A DNA stretch of 64,000 bases, taken from contig CAWFFB010000022.1 of assembly GCA_963814975.1 (NCBI GenBank), forward strand, positions 186,001 through 250,000, written 5' to 3'. This stretch comes from CAVUXJ01 sp963814975. GTDB taxonomy: Bacteria; Acidobacteriota; Vicinamibacteria; Vicinamibacterales; CAVVIG01. Below are positions 8,565 to 18,165 of the stretch, in pieces; position 1 is the first letter of the stretch, and each line of letters begins with the position of its first letter. The notes under the pieces are model-generated. The model did no database searches. It saw nothing but the letters and a program-made list of their open reading frames with translations, and was not told the DNA's origin. Both the position numbers and the translations under genes were made by a program.

Positions 8565-9151
8565 AGTTCGTCCAGTCCTTCGCCCGTCACCGCCGAAACC
8601 GGCAGCACGGAGTCTTCAAAAACGGATTCGAGTTCCCGCAGCGCGCGGATCCGTTGACCGCGCGCCAGCTTGTCCACTTTCGTCGCCACGACCGCCGTGT
8701 CTGGCACGATTCTCTTGAGCCACGCCCAGGCCCGGCGATCGCTGTCGAGCCCGGGATGCCGACAGTCGACCAGAAGCAAAGCCGCAACGGCAACCGGAGT
8801 GAGTTTCCCAACCCGGTTCTCGTGCCCGGCCGGTCCCTCCCGCCCAAAGTACGCCCGTGTGAGGTCTGCAAACTCCTGGGCCGACTCTGCGCCGCCGCGC
8901 GCGTATCCGTACCCCGGTAGATCGACGAGGTACAAGGCCCCCGAGCTTCCCCTGGCCACCGAGTAGATGTTCGCCAGCCGCGTCTTGCCGGGCGCGGCGC
9001 TCGTTCGCGCCACGCGCAGCCTGGTGAGCGCGTTGATCAGGCTCGATTTGCCGACGTTGGAACGCCCGACCAGCGCGACTTCACTCAAGCCGTCCTTCGG
9101 GAAGTCGGCAGCGCTCGCGGCGCTCGTGACGAATGCGGCGCTGATTTTCAA
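8438..9151 (-). CDS. engB: Ribosome biogenesis GTPase EngB (YihA/YsxC)
   Basis: A 237-residue EngB-type GTPase needed for assembly of the large ribosomal subunit. G1 is GRSNVGKSSL (29-38), G3 is LVDLPGYGYA, and G4 is ATKVDKL. The start is TTG at 9151, after a weak RBS; MKISAAFV fits the family start. The family usually ends soon after the helix DELWTLIDKL; here about 35 basic and Pro-rich residues follow, and they lie over the first codons of rho in another frame. The tail is probably not functional in itself. The gene sits between lon and rho in what looks like one transcription unit. Confidence 0.93.
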   Translation of the reverse strand: MKISAAFVTSAASAADFPKDGLSEVALVGRSNVGKSSLINALTRLRVARTSAAPGKTRLANIYSVARGSSGALYLVDLPGYGYARGGAESAQEFADLTRAYFGREGPAGHENRVGKLTPVAVAALLLVDCRHPGLDSDRRAWAWLKRIVPDTAVVATKVDKLARGQRIRALRELESVFEDSVLPVSAVTGEGLDELWTLIDKLANNRNPNRRRNSRSRPPRATEPWPSKKALPPPKK

Positions 9152-9237
9152 AGGGCGGCAGGCTGACTGGCCGATCGGGGAGCGGGTGTTAACCCTCCGC
9201 CCCGTCCCTGCCAGTCCCGACCCTCCTGCCCACAGGT

Positions 9238-11640
9238 TCAGTGAGTAATGGTGTCGTCGATGATGGCGCTGTCGACCGGTTCAGCCGCGGTTGCCGCCGG
9301 CAGCCGTCCCGCCAGAGGCTCGGCCAGCGCAATCTTCAGGACCTCGTCCATCGTCTGGACCAGGTAGACGTTCAACGTGTCCAGCACGTTCTTCGGAATG
9401 TCCGCCAGATCCTTCTCGTTGTCTTTCGGCAACACGATATTCTTGACGCCGGCGCGGTGCGCCGCAAGAAGTTTTTCCTTCACGCCGCCGATCGGAAGTA
9501 CTTTCCCTCGAAGCGTAATCTCCCCGGTCATGGCGACGTCCTTCCGCACCGGGTTGCGTGTCAGCGCAGACACGAGCGCGGTCGCGAGCGTGATGCCCGC
9601 GGACGGTCCGTCTTTCGGGATGGCCCCTTCGGGCACGTGGATATGCACGTCGGTCTTGCGATTGAACTCCTTCGGGATGCCGAACTCTTCCGCCTTCGTG
9701 CGGACGTAGCTCATCGCCGCCTGCGCCGACTCCTGCATCACGTCGCCAAGCTTGCCGGTGAGCGTCAGATGGCCCTTGCCCGGCATGAGCGTGGCTTCGG
9801 TCACGAGGATCTCGCCGCCGACCTCGGTCCAGGCCAGGCCCGTCGCGATGCCGATCTCGTTGGTTTCCTCGGCCATGGTGTTGCGGTACCGCGGCACGCC
9901 GAGGTATTCGGTCACCTTTTCGGCCGTGATCTCTTCCGTGAATCCCTTGCCCTCGGCCACCACCTTGCGCGCCACCTTGCGGCAGATCGACGAGATCTCG
10001 CGCTCCAGACTCCGCACCCCCGCTTCGCGCGTGTAGCGCTGGATGATCGTCTGGAACGCCTCGTCCCTGATCGAGATGTTGTCCTTCGTGAGGCCGACGC
10101 CTTCGATCGCCTTGGGCGAGAGGAACTTCCTGGCGATCTCCACCTTTTCGAGCTCGGTGTAGCCGGCCAGCTGCAGGACTTCCATGCGGTCGCGGAGCGC
10201 CTGGGGAATGGTGTGCAGCACGTTGGCCGTGCAGATGAACATCACGTTCGACAGGTCGTACTCGACGTCGAGATAGTGATCGAGGAACGTATGGTTCTGC
10301 TCCGGATCGAGGACCTCGAGGAGCGCCGCGGACGGATCGCCGCGGAAGTCCATCGACATCTTGTCGACTTCGTCGAGCAGGAACACGGGGTTCATCGTGC
10401 CGGCCTTCTTCATCATCTGGATGATCTGGCCGGGGAACGCCCCGATGTAGGTGCGGCGATGCCCGCGGACCTCCGCCTCGTCGCGGACGCCGCCGAGCGA
10501 CAGCCGCACGAACTTGCGGTTCATCGCGCGCGCGATCGACTTGGCGAGCGAGGTCTTGCCGACGCCCGGAGGCCCCGAGAAGGTCAGAATCGTCGCCTTC
10601 GGCTTCTTGACCAGGGCGCGGACCGCGAGGAACTCCAGGATGCGTTCCTTGATCTTCTCGAGCCCGTAATGATCTTCGTTGAGGATCTCTTCGGCGCGCT
10701 TCAGGTCGCGGCTTTCGCGCGTCTTCTTGTGCCAGGGTACCGCGATCAGCCAGTCCAGATAGTTCCGCGAGACCGTCGCCTCGGCCGACATCGGCGGCAT
10801 CGCTTCCAGGCGTTTGAGCTCCTGAATCGCCTTCTCCTCGACGTCCTTGGGCATCTTGGACTGTTCGATCTTCTTCTTCAGCTCGTCGACCTCGTTGCCC
10901 TTCTCGTCCTTGCGGCCCAGTTCCTTCTGGATCGCCTTCATCTTCTCGTTGAGGTAGTACTCCTTCTGCGCCTTCTCCATCTGCTTCTTGACCCGAGACT
11001 GGATACGGCGATCGACCTGGAGCTTGTCCACCTCGATTTCGAGGATGCCGGCGATGCGATTGAGACGTTCGATCGGAGAAATGATCTCGAGCAGGTTCTG
11101 CTTCTCGTCGACCCCCACCAGGAGGTGCGCCGAGATGGTGTCGGCAAGCTTGCCCGGGTCGTCGACGCGGACCGCGGCGATCATCGCGTCGTAGTGGAGG
11201 TTGTTCGACAGCTTGACGTACTGTTCGAACAGGGTGACGACGCGGCTCATCGTGCTTTCGGCGTCCCCGGCGGCCTCACGCTGCTTCGGCAGCATCTTGA
11301 CGACGACGCGGTAGAAACCCTTGTCTTCCTTCCATTCGACGGCGCGTGCGCGATCGACCCCTTCGACGAGCACTTTGATGTTGCCGTCGGGAAGCTTGAG
11401 GCTCTGGACCACGTTGGCGACACAGCCCATCGTGTAGATGTCTTCAGGGCGCGGATCGTCGACCGACGCGTCGTGCTGCGCGGCCAGAAAAATCCGTTTG
11501 TCCTTCAGCAGCGCGTGCTCGAGCGCCCGGGTCGAACTGGGCCGTCCGATCACGAACGGCATCATCATGTGCGGAAAGACCACGACGTCCCGCAAGGGGA
11601 CGATCGGCAGCGTTTCGTAAACTTCCAACGAGTTCTCCAT
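9238..11640 (-). CDS. lon: ATP-dependent Lon protease (LonA)
   Basis: An 800-residue cytoplasmic LonA protease that degrades misfolded and regulatory proteins. It has the N-terminal LAN domain from LPIVPLRDVVVFPHM, a coiled-coil stretch near residues 190-270 ending in EYYLNEKMKAIQKELG, Walker A GPPGVGKTS at 356-364, Walker B FLLDEVDKM at about 420-428, and a protease domain with catalytic S680 in KDGPSAG and K722 in GGVKEKLLAA. Length and order are normal. It follows clpX after 66 bases and precedes engB, in a protein quality-control cluster. Confidence 0.97.
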   Translation of the reverse strand: MENSLEVYETLPIVPLRDVVVFPHMMMPFVIGRPSSTRALEHALLKDKRIFLAAQHDASVDDPRPEDIYTMGCVANVVQSLKLPDGNIKVLVEGVDRARAVEWKEDKGFYRVVVKMLPKQREAAGDAESTMSRVVTLFEQYVKLSNNLHYDAMIAAVRVDDPGKLADTISAHLLVGVDEKQNLLEIISPIERLNRIAGILEIEVDKLQVDRRIQSRVKKQMEKAQKEYYLNEKMKAIQKELGRKDEKGNEVDELKKKIEQSKMPKDVEEKAIQELKRLEAMPPMSAEATVSRNYLDWLIAVPWHKKTRESRDLKRAEEILNEDHYGLEKIKERILEFLAVRALVKKPKATILTFSGPPGVGKTSLAKSIARAMNRKFVRLSLGGVRDEAEVRGHRRTYIGAFPGQIIQMMKKAGTMNPVFLLDEVDKMSMDFRGDPSAALLEVLDPEQNHTFLDHYLDVEYDLSNVMFICTANVLHTIPQALRDRMEVLQLAGYTELEKVEIARKFLSPKAIEGVGLTKDNISIRDEAFQTIIQRYTREAGVRSLEREISSICRKVARKVVAEGKGFTEEITAEKVTEYLGVPRYRNTMAEETNEIGIATGLAWTEVGGEILVTEATLMPGKGHLTLTGKLGDVMQESAQAAMSYVRTKAEEFGIPKEFNRKTDVHIHVPEGAIPKDGPSAGITLATALVSALTRNPVRKDVAMTGEITLRGKVLPIGGVKEKLLAAHRAGVKNIVLPKDNEKDLADIPKNVLDTLNVYLVQTMDEVLKIALAEPLAGRLPAATAAEPVDSAIIDDTITH

Positions 11641-11706
11641 AGTGACAGCTATCCGCTGTCAGCCGTCGGCGCTCAGTCCCGGGGGCTGAGCACCGAGAGC
11701 CGAGAG
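11641..11706 (-). repeat. lon-clpX spacer with two inverted repeats
   Basis: The 66-base spacer holds two hairpins: TGACAG (11643-11648) with CTGTCA (11656-11661), and GCTCAG (11671-11676) with CTGAGC (11686-11691). They could stabilise or partly end the clpX transcript, or be copies of a short intergenic repeat. Confidence 0.4.
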
Positions 11707-12954
11707 CTACCCGGCTTTCTCAATGAGAGCGATCGGCTTGTCCTTGGCCAGCACCACTTCGCGCGTGATCATGACCTCGCGAACCTTTTTCTGATTCGGC
11801 ACCTGATACATCAGGTCGAGCATCAGATCCTCGATGATCATCCGGAGGCCTCTCGCACCAATCTTGCGCTCGAGGGCCAGCTCCGCAATCGCCTCGAGGG
11901 AGTCGTCGGTGAACCGGAGCTTGACGTTCTGGTACTCGAACAGCTTCATGTACTGGCGCGTGATCGCATTTCGCGGCTGCGTCAGGATCTGGACCAGCGC
12001 CTGCTTGTCGAGCTCGTGGAGCGTGCCGATGACCGGCAGCCGGCCCACGAACTCGGGGATCAGACCGTCCTTGATCAGGTCCTGAGGCTCGAGCTGCTCG
12101 AGCGTCGCCCCGATGTCGCGGCTCCGCAGCGACTTCACGTCGGCCTTGAAGCCGAGCGTCTTCTTGCCGACGCGGCGCTCGATCGACTTGTCGAGTCCCA
12201 CGAACGCGCCGCCGCAAATGAACAGGATGTTGGTCGTATCGACCTGGAAGAATTCCTGGTGCGGGTGCTTCCGCCCGCCCTGGGGCGGGACGTTGGCGAC
12301 CGTCCCCTCGAGGATCTTCAGGAGCGCCTGCTGGACCCCCTCCCCCGAGACGTCGCGAGTGATGGAAGGGTTCTCGTCCTTGCGGCAGATCTTGTCGACC
12401 TCGTCGATATAGATGATCCCCTGCTGGCATTTCTCGATGTCGCCGCCGGCCGCCTGAAGCAGCTTGAGGATGATGTTCTCGACGTCTTCACCCACGTAGC
12501 CGGCTTCGGTCAGCGTCGTCGCGTCGACAATCGTGAAGGGCACCGACAGCAGCTTGGCGAGCGTCTGGGCAAGCAGGGTCTTGCCGGTGCCGGTGGGGCC
12601 AATCAGGAGAATGTTCGACTTGGTGAGCTCGATGTCGTTGCGGCTGCGCGGCTGCTTCTGGATCTCGATCCGCTTGTAGTGATTGTAGACCGCGACGGCG
12701 AGCTTCTTCTTCGTCCGCTCCTGGCCGATGACGTATTCGTCGAGGAACTTCTTGATCTCCTGGGGGGTCGGGAGCGAGGAACGGGTGCCCCGGTTCTCGA
12801 AGCGATTGTCGTCCGCGATGATGTCGTTGCAGACCTCGACGCACTCGTCGCAAATGAAGACCGTCGGTCCGGCGATGAGCTTCCGGACGTCATTCTGGTC
12901 CTTGTTGCAGAAGGAGCACCGTAGAACTTCCGCTTCACCGCTCTTCTTGACCAT
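11707..12954 (-). CDS. clpX: ClpX, ATPase and unfoldase of the ClpXP protease
   Basis: A 415-residue ClpX. The N-terminal zinc finger has C13 and C16 (CSFC) and C35 and C38 (CDEC). Walker A is GPTGTGKT at 119-126, Walker B IIYIDEVDKI follows, and the family's pore and sensor regions are in place. ClpX recognises tagged substrates and feeds them to ClpP, which is encoded just upstream on the same strand. The ATG at 12954 fits the family start. Nothing unusual is seen. Confidence 0.97.
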   Translation of the reverse strand: MVKKSGEAEVLRCSFCNKDQNDVRKLIAGPTVFICDECVEVCNDIIADDNRFENRGTRSSLPTPQEIKKFLDEYVIGQERTKKKLAVAVYNHYKRIEIQKQPRSRNDIELTKSNILLIGPTGTGKTLLAQTLAKLLSVPFTIVDATTLTEAGYVGEDVENIILKLLQAAGGDIEKCQQGIIYIDEVDKICRKDENPSITRDVSGEGVQQALLKILEGTVANVPPQGGRKHPHQEFFQVDTTNILFICGGAFVGLDKSIERRVGKKTLGFKADVKSLRSRDIGATLEQLEPQDLIKDGLIPEFVGRLPVIGTLHELDKQALVQILTQPRNAITRQYMKLFEYQNVKLRFTDDSLEAIAELALERKIGARGLRMIIEDLMLDLMYQVPNQKKVREVMITREVVLAKDKPIALIEKAG

Positions 12955-13049
12955 ATCCGATGTTTCCTGGCGCTGTTCAGATCTCAGTGCTCGACGCCCG
13001 AGGGGTCGAACGAGTGGGCCTGCGCGGACGTTCCCGGGACCGGCCCTGC

Positions 13050-13664
<615 letters not shown>

Positions 13665-13726
13665 ATTCGGTAGTCGGGGCTGACTTTGGCGCTGATTGAG
13701 CCGGGGATGGCGAGGGGGAAAAGTGG

Positions 13727-15032
13727 TTACTCTGACAGAATTATAGCACGCCCCATCAGGAAGTCAATCGCCTTGTCCCTCCGCAGCCCCGCAGACACCC
13801 GTGAGAGCCCGCCTTCCTTTTCGAGCCCCGCCCGCACGGCCGCCGGACTCCGCCCCGTCCGCTCCGCGTAGCGGCCAATCTCGCGCTCGATGTCGTCGGC
13901 GCTCACCTCGAGGTGCTCTCGCCGTGCAACCTCGTCGAGCACGATCGCCCCCGCGACCGCTTCGCGCGCAGCCTCCCGCTGGCTCTCGCGAAAGGCGGTC
14001 CAGTCGATACCCGCCTGCCGCGGGTCCACGTTCTGGTCGATCAGCCGGCGCGCGAACTCTTCGAGGCGGTGATCGAGCTCCCGATCGATGAGCGAGGCCG
14101 GCACCTCGAAAGGTACGCGCGTGGCGAGCTGTTTCATCAGCGACGTGCGCATGTCACGCTCGGCGGCGTGCCGCGCCTCGTGCTCGAGGTCTTCGCGAAC
14201 CCGAGCCTTCAGCGCATCGAGCGCCTCGAAGTCGCCGAGATCCTTGGCGAACTCGTCGTCGAGATCGGGGAGCACCCGCCGCTTGATATCCTTCACCGTC
14301 ACGGTATACGAGACGTCGGTATTCGCCAACTCCCCAATCGGGTAGTCGGCGGGGTAGTGCGTAATGAAGCTCTTCGTGGCCCCCACCTCGAGACCGCGCA
14401 GTTCCTGATCGAACCCCGGCGGATTGGCTTTTGCGCCGAGTTCGACCGCCACGTCGGTGTGCCGATCTTTCTTCGCGCCGCTCGCCTGCGGCGTCGCCCG
14501 GCGTGTCGGAGACGCTCGAACGGTCGATGTCGAGCGTCACGGTGTCGCCGTCGTCGACGGGTCGGTTCTCGACCGGTTCGAAGCGCGCGGCACGTTCACG
14601 CAGGCGCTGCAGCGCCTGCTCGACAGCTGCCTCTTCCACCTCACTCGACGGACGGCGCAGCGACACGGCAGCGTAGTCGCCTGGCTCGAACGAGGGAACC
14701 GTATCGAAGGACGCGGTGAACGTGAGGGCCTGGCCCTCCTCGACCGTGACGTCGCGAATGTCCGGGGTGTCAACCGCTTCCACGCCCCGTTCCCGCAGCG
14801 CGTCGTCGACGGCCCGCGGGATGAGGCCGTGCGCGACATCGTGCAGGATCTGATCCTTGAAGCGCTGCTTGATGACGCGCGCCGGCGCCTTGCCGGGACG
14901 GAAGCCGGGAATCCGCGCCTTGCGCGAATAGTCGCGCGCAATGCGATCGATTTCCGCGTCCACGACGTCGCTGGGAATTTCGACCCGTACGTTCTTGCGT
15001 GTCTCGTTGACGTCGACCAGGTCGGTTTTCAT
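13727..15032 (-). pseudogene. tig: Trigger factor, frame broken by one base
   Basis: Trigger factor is the ribosome-bound chaperone and prolyl isomerase. The first part (from ATG 15032) holds the ribosome-binding domain with IPGFRPGKAP and runs to about residue 188. The rest, including the FKBP-type segment with LGAKANPPGFDQELRG and the C-terminal chaperone arms, continues in another frame to 13727. The two parts join without loss near 14464-14474, where the minus strand reads GAAGAAAG; removing one base restores the frame. The whole domain set is conserved, so a consensus error is more likely than decay, though tig loss is tolerated in some bacteria. As given, the frame is broken. Confidence 0.85.
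13740..13767 (-). promoter_or_regulatory. Sigma-70-type promoter for clpP-clpX
   Basis: On the minus strand TTGACT (13762-13767) and TATAAT (13740-13745) are separated by 16 bases, matching the consensus at 11 of 12 positions. It lies within the last codons of tig and would let clpP, clpX and possibly lon be transcribed apart from tig. The transcript would have a leader of about 70 bases. Confidence 0.7.
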
Positions 15033-15039
15033 GGCCAGG

Positions 15040-15142
15040 AATTTACCGTTGACAGTTTACCGTTCACGGGCAGCACGTGAGATCCGGTCCAATCGTCCGG
15101 GCACCACTGTGAACTGTTAACTGTGAACCTTGAACTGTCAAG
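15040..15142. repeat. Intergenic inverted and direct repeats between tig and tRNA-Leu
   Basis: The spacer contains TTACCGTT twice on its left side and several GAACTGT-like units on its right. TGACAGTT on the left pairs with AACTGTCA on the right, so the two halves form an interrupted inverted repeat. Similar wording (TGACAG and CTGTCA) appears in the lon-clpX spacer, suggesting a dispersed short intergenic repeat. Confidence 0.45.
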
Positions 15143-15148
15143 CTGCTG

Positions 15149-15235
15149 TGGTGCGAAAGGGGGGAGTCGAACCCCCAAAGCCTTTCGGCTACCGGATCCT
15201 AAGTCCGGCGCGTCTGCCAGTTCCGCCACTTTCGC
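15149..15235 (-). tRNA. tRNA-Leu (anticodon UAG)
   Basis: On the minus strand the acceptor arms GCGAAAG (15229-15235) and CTTTCGC (15153-15159) pair. The anticodon loop CTTAGGA gives UAG (15199-15201), and a long variable arm and the TTCGA T-loop are present. The 3' CCA is encoded (15149-15151). The 87-base length and the variable arm are as expected for tRNA-Leu. Confidence 0.95.
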
Positions 15236-15374
15236 AGAGGGGTGACGCTCTCGCTATGCTACCATCTGGCACCCAATTTGGAGACTCGAACCGACCTTTA
15301 CCACGGCTTGTTCCGGTGGCACATTCCCCGCAACGGCCAGCCGACCGCTGTCCCGACATGAATCGGGGCCGACA

Positions 15375-15557
15375 ATGATTCCGTGTCCGACCACTGGTCG
15401 GCCGCTCCAGATCGCGACAGTGGACGCCCAGGCCGCGTCGATTTGCCCGCGCTGCGCGGTTCACGGGAAGGGAGGCTTCGTCTCCTTCGTCGGCGATTTG
15501 CGAATGGCCTACGCATGCCCGACCTGCCGCGAGTTCATCTGGCTCGCCGGCGTGTAG
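15375..15557 (+). CDS. Small zinc-ribbon protein
   Basis: A 60-residue frame with two CxxC knuckles, CPRC near residue 24 and CPTC near residue 48, about 20 residues apart, as in a zinc ribbon. The intervening GGFVSFVGDLRMAYACP alternates as beta strands. No family is recognised and no other domain is present; such proteins often bind nucleic acids or other proteins. It lies alone between the tRNA and the Dam-type gene. The paired CxxC motifs are the main reason for calling it real. Confidence 0.5.
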   Translation: MIPCPTTGRPLQIATVDAQAASICPRCAVHGKGGFVSFVGDLRMAYACPTCREFIWLAGV

Positions 15558-15694
15558 TGCTGGCGGAAGCCCGCCTCGGCGCTCGGCCCGCCCGCGCCTT
15601 CGTCGAAATCTAGAATGTCCACACCTGACGTCTGATCAGCCTTGAGACGTGCAGACGCAAGACTTCGTGTATCGGGTTCAGGCGCGCAAGGCGC

Positions 15695-16632
15695 TCAACG
15701 AAGCGCGGCTTCAGGGAGCGGTTCGACGTTGGTGATCAGATATTCCTCGACCACCCCGCGCCTCGCGGAATTGCTGTTGACCGACCGCCGCGCTGCGACG
15801 CGATGCGCACGGAGCCCGGCGCGGCGCGCCAGGTCGTTCTCGTCGTAGAGGCCGACGATTTCTCCCGCGGTAGAGTTGCTCAACAACACGTAGCTTCCGC
15901 GGCGCGCGAGCGATACGACGAGTTGCTGCAGCCGGCGCTGGCGGTTCGCATCGAAGGCAGACGAGGTGTACCCGGTGAAATTTGCGGTCCGGCTCACCGG
16001 CGCGTACGGCGGATCGACGTAGAGAAAATCACCAGACGCCGCGATGTCGTCGACCATCTCGAACGACCCGTACTCGAGTCGGACGCGCGGATTCGAGAAG
16101 GCACGCGACACGGCCAGCAACCTCGAGCGATCGACGATGCGCGGCCGTTCGTAGCGTCCAGCCGGCACGTTGAACCGCACCGCTGGCATTCACCCGGAAG
16201 AGTCCGTTGAACCCGGTGCGATTCAGGTAGATCAGCATGGCGGCGAGCTCCGGCGTGTAGGCAATCCGGCCGTCGGCGGCGCGGCGCTCCGCGCGGAGCG
16301 GATTGAAGCGGGCATCACGCACGTCGTAATAGTGTCTGGTGCCCCCCTCGAGCATGCGCCGCGGCGAGGCGGTCGAGCGCGCGCGCAATCACATCAGGAT
16401 GGTCACGGACCGACTCGTAGCAGCCGATGAGGTCGGGATTGGAGTCGATCAGGAGGACGTCGCGATCGCGCAGCCGGCCCGCCTGCGACAGATCGAAGAA
16501 AACGGCGCCGCTGCCCACAAACGGTTCCACGTACCGGTTGAAGGCCGCGGGATAAAAGCGCCGCAGGTCAGGCAGGAGCTGACGCTTCCCTCCTACCCAC
16601 TTCAAGAGCGGCCTGACGCTGGGCGTTTCCAT
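15695..16632 (-). pseudogene. Dam/DpnM-type DNA adenine-N6 methyltransferase, two frameshifts
   Basis: A D12-class adenine methyltransferase spread over three frames. The start reads RPLLKWVGGKRQLLPDL with YVEPFVGSGAVFF (AdoMet site). The middle has HYYDVRDARFNPL and NRTGFNGLFRVN. The end has the catalytic DPPYAP and TGYTSSAF. The first break is in a run of six C at 16342-16347 and the second near 16173-16182; removing one base at each restores a continuous family-length protein of about 311 residues. No restriction endonuclease is beside it, so it would be an orphan methylase, perhaps for GATC. The breaks may be errors, phase variation or decay. Confidence 0.8.
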
Positions 16633-17138
16633 CTGGTGAAACCTGATGGTGGCATGCTAACTGAGGCTTCGACGTTTCGAAACACCAGACCTGACCTCAC
16701 GCCTCGAGCGCTCAACCTTCGCCGCATTGACTGGACAGCGGCTTTGCCGAGGCGTACCGGCTCGCTGCTGCTCCCGCCACATCCTGATTGATACATCGCG
16801 TACGACCGATAAGACGGCGGGACGTTTATCAGGGCCATTTTGCGCTTCAAAGCGCTGATATACATGAGTTTATCGAGCCTGAACGATCACGACCCGATCT
16901 GAGAGGGCCACTGGTGTCTGTATCATACCGATACGCTGAAGTATCGTATACGACACTAACGAGTCCTTACAGGTCACTTCAAGCGTGTTTTATCGATCTG
17001 CCGCAGAGACCGTTGACCACGGAAATTTGTGATGTGGTGTAACTGACGGGGCGGAGCTGTATCCAGCCCCGGTTTCGGCCCGCGCCGACAAGAGCACCGT
17101 CGCCTGCCACACGACGATTCCTAAAACAAGGTCAAGTC
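16633..17138. other. Intergenic region before the polysaccharide locus
   Basis: About 500 bases, somewhat richer in A and T than the surroundings, with no convincing gene. It holds a hairpin GCGCTT/AAGCGC near 16842-16855, the inverted repeats listed separately near 16929-16953, and a weak promoter-like pair TTGACC (17013-17018) and TGTAAC (17038-17043) with a 19-base spacer. AAGG about 10 bases before the ATG at 17139 can serve as RBS. Confidence 0.4.
16929..16953. promoter_or_regulatory. Candidate operator: overlapping inverted repeats
   Basis: CGATAC (16929-16934) and GTATCG (16941-16946) are exact inverted arms around 6 bases. The 10-bp palindrome TCGTATACGA (16944-16953) overlaps the second arm. 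The position 190 bases before a Fis-type regulator that heads the polysaccharide locus suggests a binding site for that or another regulator. Confidence 0.4.
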
Positions 17139-18155
17139 ATGCGAGACACGGTTACCCTGGTCGCGGCCCAACCCCCGCGCCTCATGCCTGGCTCGGCCGT
17201 TCCAACTGAGCTGCTGGGAGGGTCGGCGACCATCGGCCGCGTGCAGGAGCTGATGCGCCGAACCGCGTCGCTCGCCAGCGGCGTGCTGCTGGTCGGCGAG
17301 CGTGGGGCCGACGCGCCGGCCATTGCGCGCGAGCTGCACGCGCGCAGTCGGCCTGCGGGCTCACCATGGATCGCCATCGACTGCGGCGCCGATCACGCTA
17401 CCCGGATCGATCGCGGCCTGTTCGGCACCGCGCGTAACCAGGGGACGACCGACCTGGAGTCGGTGTCGAGCGACAGCTACGCCGTGGCAGCGCGGGGAGG
17501 TACGTTGTTCCTTCAGGACGTGACGGAGTTGCCGTCAGCGATTCAAGCGCGGCTGACGCGCATCGCGCGCGATGGCGAAGTGCGCGTCGATGGCGAGGTG
17601 GTGCCCATCGAGGTCCGTTTCGTCGCGAGCGCCGGGCCTTCGATCGACGACGACGTCCGCGAGCATCGATTCCGCGCCGACCTGTACCGCCGGCTGGCGG
17701 CGTCGCGGATCGATTTGCCGCCGCTGCGCGATCGACTGGAAGACGTACCGATGCTCGCGACGCGGCTGCTGGAAGAGGCCTCCGGCGCAGAAGGGCGGCA
17801 GCCGCGCACGTTCACCCAGGCTGCGCTGGCGTTGCTGGCTGCGCACAGCTGGCCCGGCAACCTGGCCGAGCTCAGGGCCCTCGTCGAGCGTGTCGTCGCG
17901 GAAACGCGCGACCAAGCCATTCAGATCGAGCAACTGCTTCCGGTGCTGCAGTTGGATCGCGCGGCAACGGCCTTCGTTCCGGTGGGCAGCCTCCGCGATG
18001 CCCGGCTCCGCTTCGAACGCGACTACATCGCCGCGGTTCTGCAGCATCACGGCTGGCGGATGGCTGAAGCTGCCCACACGTTAGGCATCCAACGGCCGAA
18101 TCTCTATAGAAAGGCGCGACAGCTGGGGATTCCTCTGGCGCGGATCTCTGAGTAG
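17139..18155 (+). CDS. Degenerate enhancer-binding-protein-like regulator (AAA+ and Fis-type HTH)
   Basis: A 338-residue protein with the layout of a sigma-54 activator's AAA+ and DNA-binding domains, without a receiver domain. The usual Walker A glycine-lysine is absent: the site reads GERGADAPAI at 53-62. The GAFTGA loop that contacts sigma-54 is also absent: LFGTARNQGTTDLE at 94-107. Other parts are recognisable, for example GGTLFLQDVTELP at 120-132, FRADLYRRL, PPLRDRLEDVP and WPGNLAELRALVERV. The C-terminal Fis-type helix-turn-helix (MAEAAHTLGIQRPNLYRKARQLGI) is intact. It probably binds DNA without ATP-driven sigma-54 activation. It lies 10 bases before the wza-like gene, so it is the likely local regulator of the locus. 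Confidence 0.8.
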   Translation: MRDTVTLVAAQPPRLMPGSAVPTELLGGSATIGRVQELMRRTASLASGVLLVGERGADAPAIARELHARSRPAGSPWIAIDCGADHATRIDRGLFGTARNQGTTDLESVSSDSYAVAARGGTLFLQDVTELPSAIQARLTRIARDGEVRVDGEVVPIEVRFVASAGPSIDDDVREHRFRADLYRRLAASRIDLPPLRDRLEDVPMLATRLLEEASGAEGRQPRTFTQAALALLAAHSWPGNLAELRALVERVVAETRDQAIQIEQLLPVLQLDRAATAFVPVGSLRDARLRFERDYIAAVLQHHGWRMAEAAHTLGIQRPNLYRKARQLGIPLARISE

Positions 18156-18165
18156 GGGCGAACCA

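Noticed and set aside
7014..8657. A 547-codon + strand frame opposite rho
   Set aside because: Antisense shadow of rho; no RBS, no domains.
9241..12924. A 1227-codon open frame on the + strand opposite lon and clpX
   Set aside because: It is the antisense shadow of two clearly coded conserved genes in GC-rich DNA and its product is Arg/Asp/Leu-rich without any motif.
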